Shown here: positions 34,378 to 43,357 of the stretch, in pieces
Layout of the letters: each line of letters starts with the position of its first letter
Numbering within the stretch: the first letter of the stretch is position 1
DNA from: Bacillus sp. FJAT-26390
GTDB taxonomy: Bacteria; Bacillota; Bacilli; Paenibacillales; Paenibacillaceae
Assembly: GCF_001682865.1 (NCBI RefSeq)
Contig: NZ_MAQX01000001.1
Coordinates: forward strand, 1,679,290-1,743,289
Reading direction: 5' to 3'
Length of the DNA stretch: 64,000 bases
Made by a program: the position numbers and the translations under genes
Notes under the pieces: generated by a model
What the model was told of the DNA's origin: nothing
Database searches by the model: none
Seen by the model: only the letters and a program-made list of their open reading frames with translations

Positions 34378-36112
34378 TTAATCCCTCCTTCATAACCTTT
34401 TGATGTTTTATTATTGGAAGTTTAATCATTACAGTAGTTCCTTCATTGTGTATGCTAAATATTTCTACTCCAAAGGGTGTTCCAAAATAAGCCTCAATTC
34501 GCTCAACCACATTGCGTATCCCATAGCCTCCAGTCTTCATTGCTTTCTTTTCATTCCAATTTTCTTTAAGTCCAACACCATTATCTGAAATAGAGAACAC
34601 CATCTTATCATTCTCGACATACCCTTTAATTTGAATATCTCCTTTCCTTCTGTCATGAAAACCATGAATAATTGCATTTTCAATAAAGGGCTGCAGTGTA
34701 ACTCTAGGGATATAGAGATTCCTCATATTATCTTCTACTGTTATCGTGTATGTTAAATGATCTTGGAGACGTATTTTTTGGATTTGCAAATAGCATTCAA
34801 TATGAGTTTTTTCATCTACGATCGAAATCATCGTTTCTCCATTGGATAGGCCTACCCGAAACATCTTGCCCATAAGGGAAAGTATTTTACTTATTTTGTG
34901 CTCTCCTGATTTAATTGCCATCCAGTTCACTAAATCTAGTGTATTGTATAAAAAATGGGGATTAATCATTGCTTGCAAAGCTTTAATTTCTGCTTCGCGC
35001 TGCCTTTGATGCTGTTCATTAAGGGAAACCATAAGTTCATCTATCTTTTCCATCTGCTTGCGATATCCATTAAATAAATATCCAAATTCATTCTTATAAT
35101 CAGTAGGAATATCGTCAATTAGTAACTTCGAAGGTAATCTCTCTAATATTCCAACTAATAAAAGAATTGGTTTTGTAAACTGTCTCGAGAGAAATAAAGT
35201 AAAAATAGATACGATTACGATAGCTGAAAAACCTAAAGCTATGAAGATCTTCGCCAAACGGACGCTCGCATGTGTAATCTCTTTCCAAGGCGTAACTTCA
35301 ACCAACATCCAATCAGAATCCAGCTTACTCCAAACGAGCAATGCTTCTTTCTCATTGATTAGAGTTAAATTATCCGTTTTCTTCTGACTAATCGAATCAC
35401 TGATCCTCTCTTTCATCGATTCTGTCAAAAGGGGACTGCCAATCATGGATATGATTTTCCCGCTAATGTCTATTAACATCCGGCTTCTATTATTTGTTTC
35501 GCCGTGCAGCATACTTTCTATGTCAGATGCCTTGATATTTAGCAACAATAAACCATAATACTTACCCGAATTGCTATATAACTTTCGGGCAAAGCTAACT
35601 ACCCTGCTTGTTCCATTATTTGTATGAATACGATGTGTGGAAATCCACGCATAATCATTATGTTGAATGTCGGAAAACCACTCTTCCTTATTTAGCTTCT
35701 CCAACTCAATGAACTGAACAGGATCTTGAAAGGAGGTTATAAAAGGCTTCTCCATATAAAAATTAATAGATTGAATCATCGTTGTGCTATAGCTGATATT
35801 AGAGAGCATTTTTTCCAAATCTCTCTTTCTCCTCAGGCGATCATAGGGATCCAAATCCTTATGATCAAAACCAATTCTGTCCATGTTAAGAGCCACCGAT
35901 AATGATATCTGCTCAATTGCATTTAATTGAATATCCAACTGCTTGTTCAGTTCATTCAATACATCCTGCTGATATTTAGAAGTTGTATTTGTGAGCTCCT
36001 TGGAGGTTAAGCTATAACTCACCCATGTAAAAATCAACAGGAGCAGCGTAATAAAGATCAAGAAGCTTCCAAAAAGCAGACGACCTACACTTAATCGTTT
36101 AAACAAACCCAA
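34355..36112 (-). CDS. YesM-type sensor histidine kinase (cluster 3)
   Basis: The 585-residue product starts with TTG at 36112, ten bases after AAGGAG. Membrane segment one is at about 11-31, an extracellular Cache-like sensor spans about 35-285, and segment two lies at about 290-310. A HAMP-like linker leads to NPHFLYNTLDLVNW, with phosphoacceptor His386, and an ATPase domain with PFIENAIIHGF (N box), ISDNGVGL (G1) and GGYGIRNV (G2). An out-of-frame ATG lies within the start region, so the TTG assignment rests on frame and spacing. Confidence 0.92.
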   Translation of the reverse strand: MGLFKRLSVGRLLFGSFLIFITLLLLIFTWVSYSLTSKELTNTTSKYQQDVLNELNKQLDIQLNAIEQISLSVALNMDRIGFDHKDLDPYDRLRRKRDLEKMLSNISYSTTMIQSINFYMEKPFITSFQDPVQFIELEKLNKEEWFSDIQHNDYAWISTHRIHTNNGTSRVVSFARKLYSNSGKYYGLLLLNIKASDIESMLHGETNNRSRMLIDISGKIISMIGSPLLTESMKERISDSISQKKTDNLTLINEKEALLVWSKLDSDWMLVEVTPWKEITHASVRLAKIFIALGFSAIVIVSIFTLFLSRQFTKPILLLVGILERLPSKLLIDDIPTDYKNEFGYLFNGYRKQMEKIDELMVSLNEQHQRQREAEIKALQAMINPHFLYNTLDLVNWMAIKSGEHKISKILSLMGKMFRVGLSNGETMISIVDEKTHIECYLQIQKIRLQDHLTYTITVEDNMRNLYIPRVTLQPFIENAIIHGFHDRRKGDIQIKGYVENDKMVFSISDNGVGLKENWNEKKAMKTGGYGIRNVVERIEAYFGTPFGVEIFSIHNEGTTVMIKLPIIKHQKVMKEGLNVEGSHH

Positions 36113-36132
36113 ATCATCTATGCTCCTTTCAA

Positions 36133-36162
36133 TAGAAAAAAAGCTGCGTCTTAGCAGCTTTT
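36133..36162 (-). terminator. Terminator between cluster 3 permeases and kinase gene
   Basis: On the minus strand AAAGCTGC pairs with GCAGCTTT around a six-base loop (36162-36140), followed by TTTTTCTATTG. It lies 20 bases after the permease stop at 36182 and only 20 bases before the kinase start. It should reduce read-through from permeases into the kinase and regulator genes. Confidence 0.85.
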
Positions 36163-36181
36163 CATCTTTTTTTGTCTCATT

Positions 36182-37027
36182 TTATCCTTTAACTGCTCCA
36201 GAGGCAATGCCATCTACAAAGTGACGCTGTGCCAAGAAAAAAATAATCAGTGACGGTATAATAGATACAAGTGACATCGCTAGTAACTGACCCCACGGCA
36301 TCTCTGATGAGCTGTCTACGAATAGCTTCAATGCAAGTCCAACTGTGTATTTATCTACGGAATTGATATAGAGCAGGTGCCCAAAGAAATCATCCCAGTT
36401 CCACAAGAAGCAGTATATGGTAACCGTAACTAAAGCTGGCTTTGTAAGCGGCAAAACAATTCTCCAATAAATACCAAACCAGTTGCAACCATCTATCTTT
36501 GCAGACTCATCCAGCTCTTTCGGAATTCCTCTAATAAATTGAATTAATAAGTAGATAAAGAAAGGTCCTCCGACCCCTCCAGCAAGTAAGTGGGGGATGT
36601 AGAAAGGAAGATATGAATTCACCCAGCCAAAGTTATTAAACATAATATACTGAGGCACAAGTGTAACCTGTGTAGGAAGCATTAGCGTAATCATAAGTAT
36701 TGAAAACCACACTTTTTTAAGTGGAAAATCGAGTCTTGCAAATCCAAAAGCAACTAAACTACAAGATATGACCGAAGTGATCACAACGCCTAACATGATT
36801 TCAAAAGTATTCATGTAGAAATGTGTGAATGTATATTTAGGCAATGCTGCCCAGCCATCTGTAAAATTACTCCACATCCATTCATTCGGAAATAAGGAAG
36901 GTGAGTTCATTTCTTCATTAGATTTAAAGGAAGCCCCAATCCACCATATTATCGGATAAATCATCAAAACACTGAGTACAGTTAAAAATATATGGGAACG
37001 AAATGTTTTTATTGTAGCAACATTCAT
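36182..37027 (-). CDS. CUT1 sugar ABC transporter permease, MalG/AraQ type (cluster 3)
   Basis: The 281-residue product has six membrane segments and the EAA loop DESAKIDGCNWFGIYWRIVLP. The N-terminal WWIGASFKSNEEMNSPSLFP and the C-terminal FVDGIASGAVKG are typical of the family. It starts two bases after the stop of the partner permease, with GGGAGAAAG upstream of the ATG at 37027. It ends before a strong terminator. Confidence 0.92.
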   Translation of the reverse strand: MNVATIKTFRSHIFLTVLSVLMIYPIIWWIGASFKSNEEMNSPSLFPNEWMWSNFTDGWAALPKYTFTHFYMNTFEIMLGVVITSVISCSLVAFGFARLDFPLKKVWFSILMITLMLPTQVTLVPQYIMFNNFGWVNSYLPFYIPHLLAGGVGGPFFIYLLIQFIRGIPKELDESAKIDGCNWFGIYWRIVLPLTKPALVTVTIYCFLWNWDDFFGHLLYINSVDKYTVGLALKLFVDSSSEMPWGQLLAMSLVSIIPSLIIFFLAQRHFVDGIASGAVKG

Positions 37028-37029
37028 GC

Positions 37030-37974
37030 CTACTTTCTCCCTTCCGTTTCTGTCTCATAGAATACCCAGTATTTTGAAGATATAAAGATAAAAGCAGTAG
37101 CTAGGCCAATAATAATGAGTAAAATCCAGGCTAGGCTGGAAGCATACCCCATCTCATATCTTGAGAATGCGCGATCATATAAGTAGAGAGCATACATATA
37201 GGTCGAGTTTACAGGTCCACCCTTCGTAATAATGAATGCTTGTGTAAACATTTGAAATGAACCAATAACTTGCAGTACGAGGTTGAATAAAAGTACCGGT
37301 GATAGCATTGGTAATGTAATACTAAAAAATTGTCTTATTTTAGAAGATCCATCCACTGACGAAGCCTCATACAATTCAAGGGGGATTTGTTTCAAGCCTG
37401 CAAGAAAAATGACCATTGAAGAACCAAATTGCCACGCAACAAGGATAATTAACGTCCCAAGTGCAGTAGATGGATTACTGATCCAGCTAACTCCTTCAAT
37501 ACCGAAGAAGGACAGGATTCGATTCAGAAATCCATCTATTCCAAAAATATTCTTCCATAAAATGGATACTGCCATACTGCTTCCAATCAAGGACGGCAGA
37601 TATATAAGCGTTCTATACAATGAAATCCCTTTTAGTTTCTTGTTCAGGACGATAGCAATCATAAGAGCACTGAGAAGCTTAAGTGGTACTGAAAAAACGA
37701 CGAACAATATTGTGACCTTCAAAGACTGAACGAATATTTCATCATCCGTAAAGATCCGCTCATAGTTTCTTAATCCAATCCATTGAGGTGCATCTAGTAA
37801 AGTGTAATTTGTGAATGAATAATAAAGAGACTGCAGCATAGGCCACGCTGTTAAGAGAAGTAAGCCAATCAGCCAGGGAGAAATGAATAAATAACCTGCT
37901 AAAGGTGATTCCCATCGACCTTTCAGGTAAGGGATTCGTGAAGCAATTACTGCATTCGCTTTTGTTTTTATCAT
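37030..37974 (-). CDS. CUT1 sugar ABC transporter permease, MalF/UgpA type (cluster 3)
   Basis: The 314-residue product starts with ATG at 37974 after GAGAGG. A cytoplasmic tail of about 25 residues precedes six membrane segments. GYLFISPWLIGLLLLTAWPML and YYSFTNYTLLDAPQWIGLRNY are typical of the family. The EAA loop is YEASSVDGSSKIRQFFSITLP, and TKGGPVNSTYMYALYLYDRAF is the usual C-terminal region. It is the first gene behind the repeat-containing promoter region at 38010-38075. Confidence 0.92.
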   Translation of the reverse strand: MIKTKANAVIASRIPYLKGRWESPLAGYLFISPWLIGLLLLTAWPMLQSLYYSFTNYTLLDAPQWIGLRNYERIFTDDEIFVQSLKVTILFVVFSVPLKLLSALMIAIVLNKKLKGISLYRTLIYLPSLIGSSMAVSILWKNIFGIDGFLNRILSFFGIEGVSWISNPSTALGTLIILVAWQFGSSMVIFLAGLKQIPLELYEASSVDGSSKIRQFFSITLPMLSPVLLFNLVLQVIGSFQMFTQAFIITKGGPVNSTYMYALYLYDRAFSRYEMGYASSLAWILLIIIGLATAFIFISSKYWVFYETETEGRK

Positions 37975-38009
37975 AGTCTAACCTCTCTCTCAAAATAGCC
38001 TGCTCCTCA

Positions 38010-38038
38010 ATTATAGAAGGACAAACATAACTTTAACA
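38010..38038 (-). promoter_or_regulatory. Candidate activator-dependent promoter of the cluster 3 permeases
   Basis: TATAAT on the minus strand (38015-38010) lies about 35 bases before the ATG at 37974. Seventeen bases upstream stands only TGTTAA (38038-38033), a poor -35, consistent with a need for an activator. The paired repeats at 38046-38075 begin eight bases further upstream. Confidence 0.5.
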
Positions 38039-38045
38039 TGAGAGG

Positions 38046-38075
38046 ATCGAACACTTATATTTCACAATCGAACAC
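38046..38075 (-). promoter_or_regulatory. Tandem direct repeat, probable AraC-type operator
   Basis: GTGTTCGAT occurs twice on the minus strand, at 38075-38067 and 38054-38046, exactly 21 bases apart start to start. This is two helical turns, as required for the two helix-turn-helix motifs of AraC-family proteins or for a dimer. The proximal copy ends eight bases upstream of the -35 position. The likely binder is the YesN-type regulator encoded at 32770-34377; that link is inference. Confidence 0.6.
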
Positions 38076-38185
38076 ATTAAGCAGTTTATGTTAATACAAA
38101 GCACCGCTTCGGTCGTAGATTTTTCTTTTTATTCGATACTGGTTTACTTCAGCGCTGAAAGCCAATTAATAAATGCTGAAGAATG

Positions 38186-38230
38186 AAAAAACAGCCTGTT
38201 ACTAGTAACAATCACATAGTAATAGGCTGT
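38186..38230 (-). terminator. Terminator at the end of cluster 4
   Basis: On the minus strand ACAGCCTATTACTA pairs with TAGTAACAGGCTGT (38230-38191) over 14 positions with a single mismatch and a 12-base loop, followed by TTTTTTC. It lies nine bases after the reductase stop at 38239 and is a strong intrinsic terminator. Confidence 0.9.
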
Positions 38231-38238
38231 CATATTTA

Positions 38239-39144
38239 TTAATCTACTTCTTTCCCATTAGAGCTTTGCCAAATATCAAACCATTGCTGGTCACTCAGCT
38301 TTATCCGAAGTGCCGCTGCTCCCGCTGCGATCCGCTCACGGTTTCCTGATCCAATAATCGGCATGATTCTAGAAGGATGGTGCAGCAGCCAGGCATACAT
38401 CACCTGATCGATCGACTCAGCATTTGTCTCTTCCGCAAGCACTTGCAGCCTTTTCTTCAGCTTTAAAGCTTTTTCGTGAGTGGCTTGAAACAGCTGTCCT
38501 CCTGCCAAAGGGGACCAAGCCATAGGCGCTATTCTTTTCTCTTGGCAAAGATCCAAACTCCCATCTGAAAAAGCGTTCACATGTGAGACTGAAATTTCAA
38601 GCTGATTGGTCACTAGTGGAAACGGCAAATAGGAGCTAAGGTTCTGGAACTGTGCAGGCAAGAAGTTCGACACCCCGAAGGCTCTAACCTTACCTGTCTC
38701 TTTAAGTTGGACAAAAGCCTCTGCAACCTCAGCCGGGTCCATAAGCGGATTTGGGCGATGTATCAATAACAAATCGATGTAATCCGTCTTAATATTCATA
38801 AGGGATCGTTCGACAGACGAGATAATATGTGATTTCCTAGTATCATAGTGCTTGATAGCATGATTTGATCGATTACCCGATATAAGCTTAATCCCGCATT
38901 TGGTTACGATTTGCATATTGGACCGCAAACTTGGTTGTAACGCTAATGCTTGCCCAAACAACGCTTCGCAGGTATAATCGCCATAAATATCTGCATGGTC
39001 AAAGGTTGTGATACCTTGCTCCTCCATGCAAAACTGCATGAGCTCCATCAGCTTAGAAGGACCAAGGTTCCATTCCGCCAACCTCCAATGGCCATGTATC
39101 ATTCTCGAAAATTGGACCTCATCCGTTAGTACAAGACGTTCCAT
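38239..39144 (-). CDS. Aldo/keto reductase, YdhF-like (cluster 4)
   Basis: The 301-residue product has the AKR features HGHWRLAEW, TTFDHADIYGDYTCE with catalytic Asp and Tyr, Lys in IVTKCGIKL, LLLIHRPNPLMDPAEVAEAF, GVSNFLPAQF and the cofactor segment PIIGSGNRERI. It belongs to the same YdhF-like subgroup as the protein at 20704-21678. AAGAGGTGG lies upstream of the ATG at 39144. It is the last gene of cluster 4, directly after the DapA-like gene; an aldehyde or keto acid made by that lyase is a plausible substrate. It acts in the cytoplasm with NADP(H). Confidence 0.88.
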   Translation of the reverse strand: MERLVLTDEVQFSRMIHGHWRLAEWNLGPSKLMELMQFCMEEQGITTFDHADIYGDYTCEALFGQALALQPSLRSNMQIVTKCGIKLISGNRSNHAIKHYDTRKSHIISSVERSLMNIKTDYIDLLLIHRPNPLMDPAEVAEAFVQLKETGKVRAFGVSNFLPAQFQNLSSYLPFPLVTNQLEISVSHVNAFSDGSLDLCQEKRIAPMAWSPLAGGQLFQATHEKALKLKKRLQVLAEETNAESIDQVMYAWLLHHPSRIMPIIGSGNRERIAAGAAALRIKLSDQQWFDIWQSSNGKEVD

Positions 39145-39172
39145 CTAGATGCCACCTCTTTGTTTCAAAATA

Positions 39173-40081
39173 TTATGTTACAACGACATAACGCTCAACA
39201 AGAGCGTCCAGCCTTCTACGATCCTCATTGCTTAATGGCTCAATAGGACTTGATGTCCTCTCTGATGCAAACAAATTCATTTTTTTAGCTATATATTTCA
39301 TTCCTGTTAGCCATGTCGGCCCGCCGATATGCTTTTTAATCTCCAGAAGGTCTTTTTGCAGTTCGTATGCCTTGGCTACATCTCCTCCCTTGCTGGCATT
39401 ATAGATATCCACAAACAACTTTGGAAAAATATTGGTCATTCCTGAAATATTGCCGTGTGAGCCTAGTAGAAGGCTTGCCACAAACATCTCTTCTCCACCC
39501 CCAAAAACAGTGACACCGGAGTTCTCCAAGGCAATTAAATTCAGTAAATGAGTTCCCCAATCCGGACGGGTATCCTTGAAGGCCACCACGGAATCCAGTT
39601 TGGCTATCTCCACAATAGCTTCTGTACTAATATCGACGCCAGTTGCTGTTGTGTGCCCATATACCATGATGTCTAGGTCTGTAGCACGATCCAGCACTTC
39701 ATAATGTCTTACAATCTCTTGTTGGCATGACGTATTCATATAAAAGTGTGGTGTGGAATAAACAATTTTAGCTCCGAGCTGCTCCAATTCTTTTATGTTC
39801 TCAATTACCCTGGAGGTGCCACAGTCGATTGCGCCACAGTACACTGGCACTCTGTCGCCAACCTCTTGTAATACGATTTCGTTGAGCCTTTTCCATACTT
39901 TTCTAGAAACCATAACTCCTTCACCTGAGGTACCGGCTGTGAAGATACCGTGAACACCATTGTCTAAATTATAATGAATAAGCTTGACCAATCCGACCTC
40001 ATCCAAGGTCTCATTGTCTAATAATGGAGTCATAAGGGGTGGAACAATCCCGCCAACTGCTTGTTCATTACGTAATTTCAT
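39173..40081 (-). CDS. DapA/N-acetylneuraminate-lyase family aldolase
   Basis: The 302-residue TIM-barrel protein has the Schiff-base Lys169 (VVAFKDT), the conserved Tyr141 (IMVYGHTTATG) and a pyruvate-carboxylate-binding loop varied to TAGTSGEG near residues 48-55. In most family members the Tyr is followed by N-P; here it is G-H. GGGEEMFVASLLLGSHGNISG is the usual later motif. The family joins or splits pyruvate and aldehydes, or dehydrates sugar acids. In a sugar-import operon a catabolic role on a 2-keto-3-deoxy acid or sialic-acid-like compound is more likely than lysine synthesis. AGGAGG lies upstream of the ATG. Confidence 0.87.
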   Translation of the reverse strand: MKLRNEQAVGGIVPPLMTPLLDNETLDEVGLVKLIHYNLDNGVHGIFTAGTSGEGVMVSRKVWKRLNEIVLQEVGDRVPVYCGAIDCGTSRVIENIKELEQLGAKIVYSTPHFYMNTSCQQEIVRHYEVLDRATDLDIMVYGHTTATGVDISTEAIVEIAKLDSVVAFKDTRPDWGTHLLNLIALENSGVTVFGGGEEMFVASLLLGSHGNISGMTNIFPKLFVDIYNASKGGDVAKAYELQKDLLEIKKHIGGPTWLTGMKYIAKKMNLFASERTSSPIEPLSNEDRRRLDALVERYVVVT

Positions 40082-40139
40082 CTTTTATCCTCCTAGTAGT
40101 TAAAATAATATGAAACATACCTTATGGTTAAAATGAGCG

Positions 40140-40949
40140 CTAACCTTTCACAGAGCCCATTGTAATCCCTTTAACAAAGCTCTTTTGTAACGATAAAAAG
40201 AAAGTAATCATCGGAATAGCAGCGACTGACGCGCCCGCCATGGCGTAGCCGTAGTTAATGGTCAACTCATCATAAGCCATTGTTGATACCCCTAATGGCA
40301 AAGTCAGCTTATCGCTTGACTGAAGAACGATAAGTTGCCATAAATAATCATTCCAGGTTTGCATGAAGGCAAAAATGGCTAGCGCACCTAACACTGGTTT
40401 AATCAATGGCAAGATGATGTTCGTAAATAACCGCATCTCTCCGGCGCCATCAATTCTAGCAGCCTCTATCACTTCATCAGGCAAGGTCGACGCAAATTGA
40501 CGGACAAGAAATACACCAAGCGGAAAAGCAATTGCTGGCAAGATAAGTCCCATCTGGCTATCTAGTAAATTCAAATTGCGGATAAGCATATACAGTGGAA
40601 CTAAAGTAACCTGATGTGGCATCATCATCGTTCCCAACACTAATGCAAATATTATGTTTTTGCCGGGAAATTTCCGCTTTGCAAAGGCATAACCAGCCAT
40701 AGCTGAAAAAAATAACACGAACAAGACAGTTGCAAGACTTGTAAAGACACTATTGAATATCCAATTAAGTGCCGGTTTTGTTGAAAATAAATGAATGTAA
40801 TTATCCCAAATGATTTGCTTAGGAAACCAATCCGGCTGTCTTGACCAAATACTCGTCTGATTTTTCAATGAACCTGTAATCATCCAATACAACGGGAAGA
40901 CAAATAGCAATGATGCTGCACTCAGACTGATATAACGAACTATTTTCAT
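40140..40949 (-). CDS. CUT1 sugar ABC transporter permease, MalG/AraQ type (cluster 4)
   Basis: The 269-residue product has six membrane segments, the EAA loop IEAARIDGAGEMRLFTNIILP and the C terminus FVKGITMGSVKG. MITGSLKNQTSIWSRQPDWFP after the first segment is typical of the family. GGAGC lies upstream of the ATG at 40949. It pairs with the permease at 40986-41849. Confidence 0.92.
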   Translation of the reverse strand: MKIVRYISLSAASLLFVFPLYWMITGSLKNQTSIWSRQPDWFPKQIIWDNYIHLFSTKPALNWIFNSVFTSLATVLFVLFFSAMAGYAFAKRKFPGKNIIFALVLGTMMMPHQVTLVPLYMLIRNLNLLDSQMGLILPAIAFPLGVFLVRQFASTLPDEVIEAARIDGAGEMRLFTNIILPLIKPVLGALAIFAFMQTWNDYLWQLIVLQSSDKLTLPLGVSTMAYDELTINYGYAMAGASVAAIPMITFFLSLQKSFVKGITMGSVKG

Positions 40950-40985
40950 AACGCTGCTCCTTACGTTAACCCCAAACTTGTCTAC

Positions 40986-41849
40986 TTAATTCGATTTTGT
41001 TTTAAACAGCTTAAATTGTAAAAAAGCAATCAGTATAATAATAATAAACAATACGACACTTTGAGCAGAAGCAGTCCCATAATCAAGCGATATAAACGCT
41101 GTTTGGTAGATCGTATATACGAGTGATTCTGTACCATGGAAGGGACCACCATTGGTAATGAGATGAATAACGACAAAGATTTGAAAGACACTAATAGTTG
41201 ATGTAATGACGATTAATAGTGTTGTATAAGAAATCATGGGCAATGTAATCGTGAAAAATTGTTGTATCGGGCTGGCACCGTCTATTTCTGCTGCTTCATA
41301 CAACTCTTGGGATACGCCATCCATCGCCGATAAGTATAAGATAATGGGTTGCCCAACCATCCATGTAATGACAATTACCGATATTGCAACAAGCGCACTA
41401 AGCTGCGTTTGCAGCACATCCACATTTTCTATTCCGATCATGCTTGCCAAGTAATTGACAATACCAATGCTCGGGTTGTACATCCAACTCCAAACTAAGG
41501 ACAGGACTACCGGAGTGCTGACAACAGGCAAGTAGAATACAAGTCGATAAAGGCTCTTTGACCTTTTATTAAGCCCTTGTATCAAAGAAGCAAATATCAG
41601 CGAAATACAAACTGTTGCCGGAACGATTAGTAAAATATAGTAGAATGTATTGGCAAGGGACTTGAGAAATAATGTACTTTGAAAAATATCGAAATAGTTG
41701 CTTAACCCTACAAATTTCCGCGAATAGATATCAGCATCAAACAGACTTAAATACATCGTGTAAAACAATGGGTAAATAAGAAACAAACTAAGAAAAATGA
41801 AGTTTGGCGCTATGAAGAAGTAGCTCCATATCGTACTGCGCGTTTTCAT
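40986..41849 (-). CDS. CUT1 sugar ABC transporter permease, MalF/UgpA type (cluster 4)
   Basis: The 287-residue product has six membrane segments, beginning SYFFIAPNFIFLSLFLIYPLF, and YLSLFDADIYSRKFVGLSNY, the usual MalF-like segment. The EAA loop is YEAAEIDGASPIQQFFTITLP; LITNGGPFHGTESLVYTIYQ follows. GGGGTG precedes the ATG at 41849. No hairpin separates it from the binding-protein gene, unlike in clusters 2 and 6. Confidence 0.92.
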   Translation of the reverse strand: MKTRSTIWSYFFIAPNFIFLSLFLIYPLFYTMYLSLFDADIYSRKFVGLSNYFDIFQSTLFLKSLANTFYYILLIVPATVCISLIFASLIQGLNKRSKSLYRLVFYLPVVSTPVVLSLVWSWMYNPSIGIVNYLASMIGIENVDVLQTQLSALVAISVIVITWMVGQPIILYLSAMDGVSQELYEAAEIDGASPIQQFFTITLPMISYTTLLIVITSTISVFQIFVVIHLITNGGPFHGTESLVYTIYQTAFISLDYGTASAQSVVLFIIIILIAFLQFKLFKTKSN

Positions 41850-41912
41850 GTGCTGGCACCCCAGTTGTAAGAATAAAAATCCATCTTGCTATTTTGGTCA
41901 TAGGTTATTCCT

Positions 41913-43232
41913 CTATTTTTTAAGGGCAAGCGCATTGGCCGATTTCACAAAATCATCAAGTGCTTGCTGAGGTGTTTTACTTTTCTGAAATGCTGCTTGC
42001 AGTTCTGGGTACAACTTTTGCCTTAAATCTGCGTAGTATGGTACGGATTTCCCAAGGTTGACCTGCTCAAGTGGCTTGATCTTTTTCATCAACTCACCGA
42101 AATCTTCGTTTTCAATCGCATACTCCGAAGATATCCTGGCTGGCACACCTAGCACATTTTTAGAAATGGCTTTAACGTTTTCTGGCTCTGTCAAAAACTT
42201 AATAAAAGAAAGGGCCATTTTACGCTTGTTTTCATCCTTTTGCTTAAACAATGCATAGCCATTCTCTCCAGTATTCAGCATTCTTGGCTTCGTCCCGTTT
42301 TTGAAGATCGGCACAATGCCATATGGCTTAACATCACTGCCAGCAACATGGCCATAAATTTCCGGAACATTATAGATGACGGCCAGTTTTCCTTGCTTGA
42401 ACAGCTCAATGGAGTCACTCGCCTGCATAGAAGAAGCTCCTGGAGCAACTAATCCTTCATCCATTAAGCTCAACATGTACGATAGCGCTTCCACACCTTC
42501 AGGACGGTTCAACAAATATTCTGTAAAATCATCGTTCGCCCAGCTGGCACCGCCAGACAATAGCCAAGCAGCATTGACTTGATCGGATTGATTGTTTTTT
42601 GCAAAAAATGCTGTACCATAAACATTCTTATCTACAACTTGCTTTAAAGCTTCCTTTAATTGCATCCAATCCCACTCTCTGTTATCCGGAATGAGATGCC
42701 CCAATCCTTTTGCTTCAAACAGTGTTTGGTTTATAAACAAGACGCTTGGTTGCGTATATAGTGACAACGCGTACAATTGATCATTGACCATACCCGTTGC
42801 CAAATATTCAGGTTTCCAGTCCTGCTTCTGGTCCGCAATCACTTCATCGAGCGGTTCGTATTGATTATTTTTAGCATGCTTCATAATTCTCATTGGTACG
42901 TTATCAAACAAGATATCTGGCGGATTGTTGCCTGCCACTGCTACATTGACTTTTTGCTCGATTTCTCCCCATGGAATAGAGACAATCTCAATGGTGACAT
43001 TGGGATGTATTTCTGAAAATTTCTTCGCTTTTGCACGTTCCCAGTCGCCATAATTGGGACTGTCTTCACCTTCAACATTTTTCAGTCCCGTTCCCGCCCA
43101 TAAGGTGAGTTTAATTTTTTCATCAGCTTGATTCCCATCCCGGTCTGTTTTCTCAGATTCTGATCCCGTCTGACATCCCATAACAACTAGAGACAAGCTT
43201 AAGATCATTACGACACTCTTCCATATTTTCAT
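41913..43232 (-). CDS. Extracellular sugar-binding lipoprotein (cluster 4)
   Basis: The 439-residue product has a lipoprotein signal ending VVMGC (Cys at residue 20) and an acidic linker. KLTLWAGTGLKN, HPNVTIEIVSIPWGEIEQKVNVAVAGNNPPDI and the later GKLAVIYNVPEIYG are typical of CUT1 binding proteins. The 125-base gap upstream carries a TATGAT -10-like element but no clear -35, so a regulator-dependent promoter of its own is possible. Substrate not identified; the DapA-like gene suggests an acidic or amino sugar. Confidence 0.9.
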   Translation of the reverse strand: MKIWKSVVMILSLSLVVMGCQTGSESEKTDRDGNQADEKIKLTLWAGTGLKNVEGEDSPNYGDWERAKAKKFSEIHPNVTIEIVSIPWGEIEQKVNVAVAGNNPPDILFDNVPMRIMKHAKNNQYEPLDEVIADQKQDWKPEYLATGMVNDQLYALSLYTQPSVLFINQTLFEAKGLGHLIPDNREWDWMQLKEALKQVVDKNVYGTAFFAKNNQSDQVNAAWLLSGGASWANDDFTEYLLNRPEGVEALSYMLSLMDEGLVAPGASSMQASDSIELFKQGKLAVIYNVPEIYGHVAGSDVKPYGIVPIFKNGTKPRMLNTGENGYALFKQKDENKRKMALSFIKFLTEPENVKAISKNVLGVPARISSEYAIENEDFGELMKKIKPLEQVNLGKSVPYYADLRQKLYPELQAAFQKSKTPQQALDDFVKSANALALKK

Positions 43233-43357
43233 ACCTTCTATCTACTCCCCTCGCACCTATGTTTTGATTACAAATAAATCATAACAAAATGCTTGAACTC
43301 AAAAAACACGACAGTTTCAATGTTTTATGGTGTATTTTTAAGGCAGCCCACATCAGG

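Noticed and set aside
39173..40081. Assignment as lysine-pathway dapA
   Set aside because: It lies in a sugar-import operon with a reductase, lacks other lysine genes nearby, and its Tyr motif differs from that of typical DapA.
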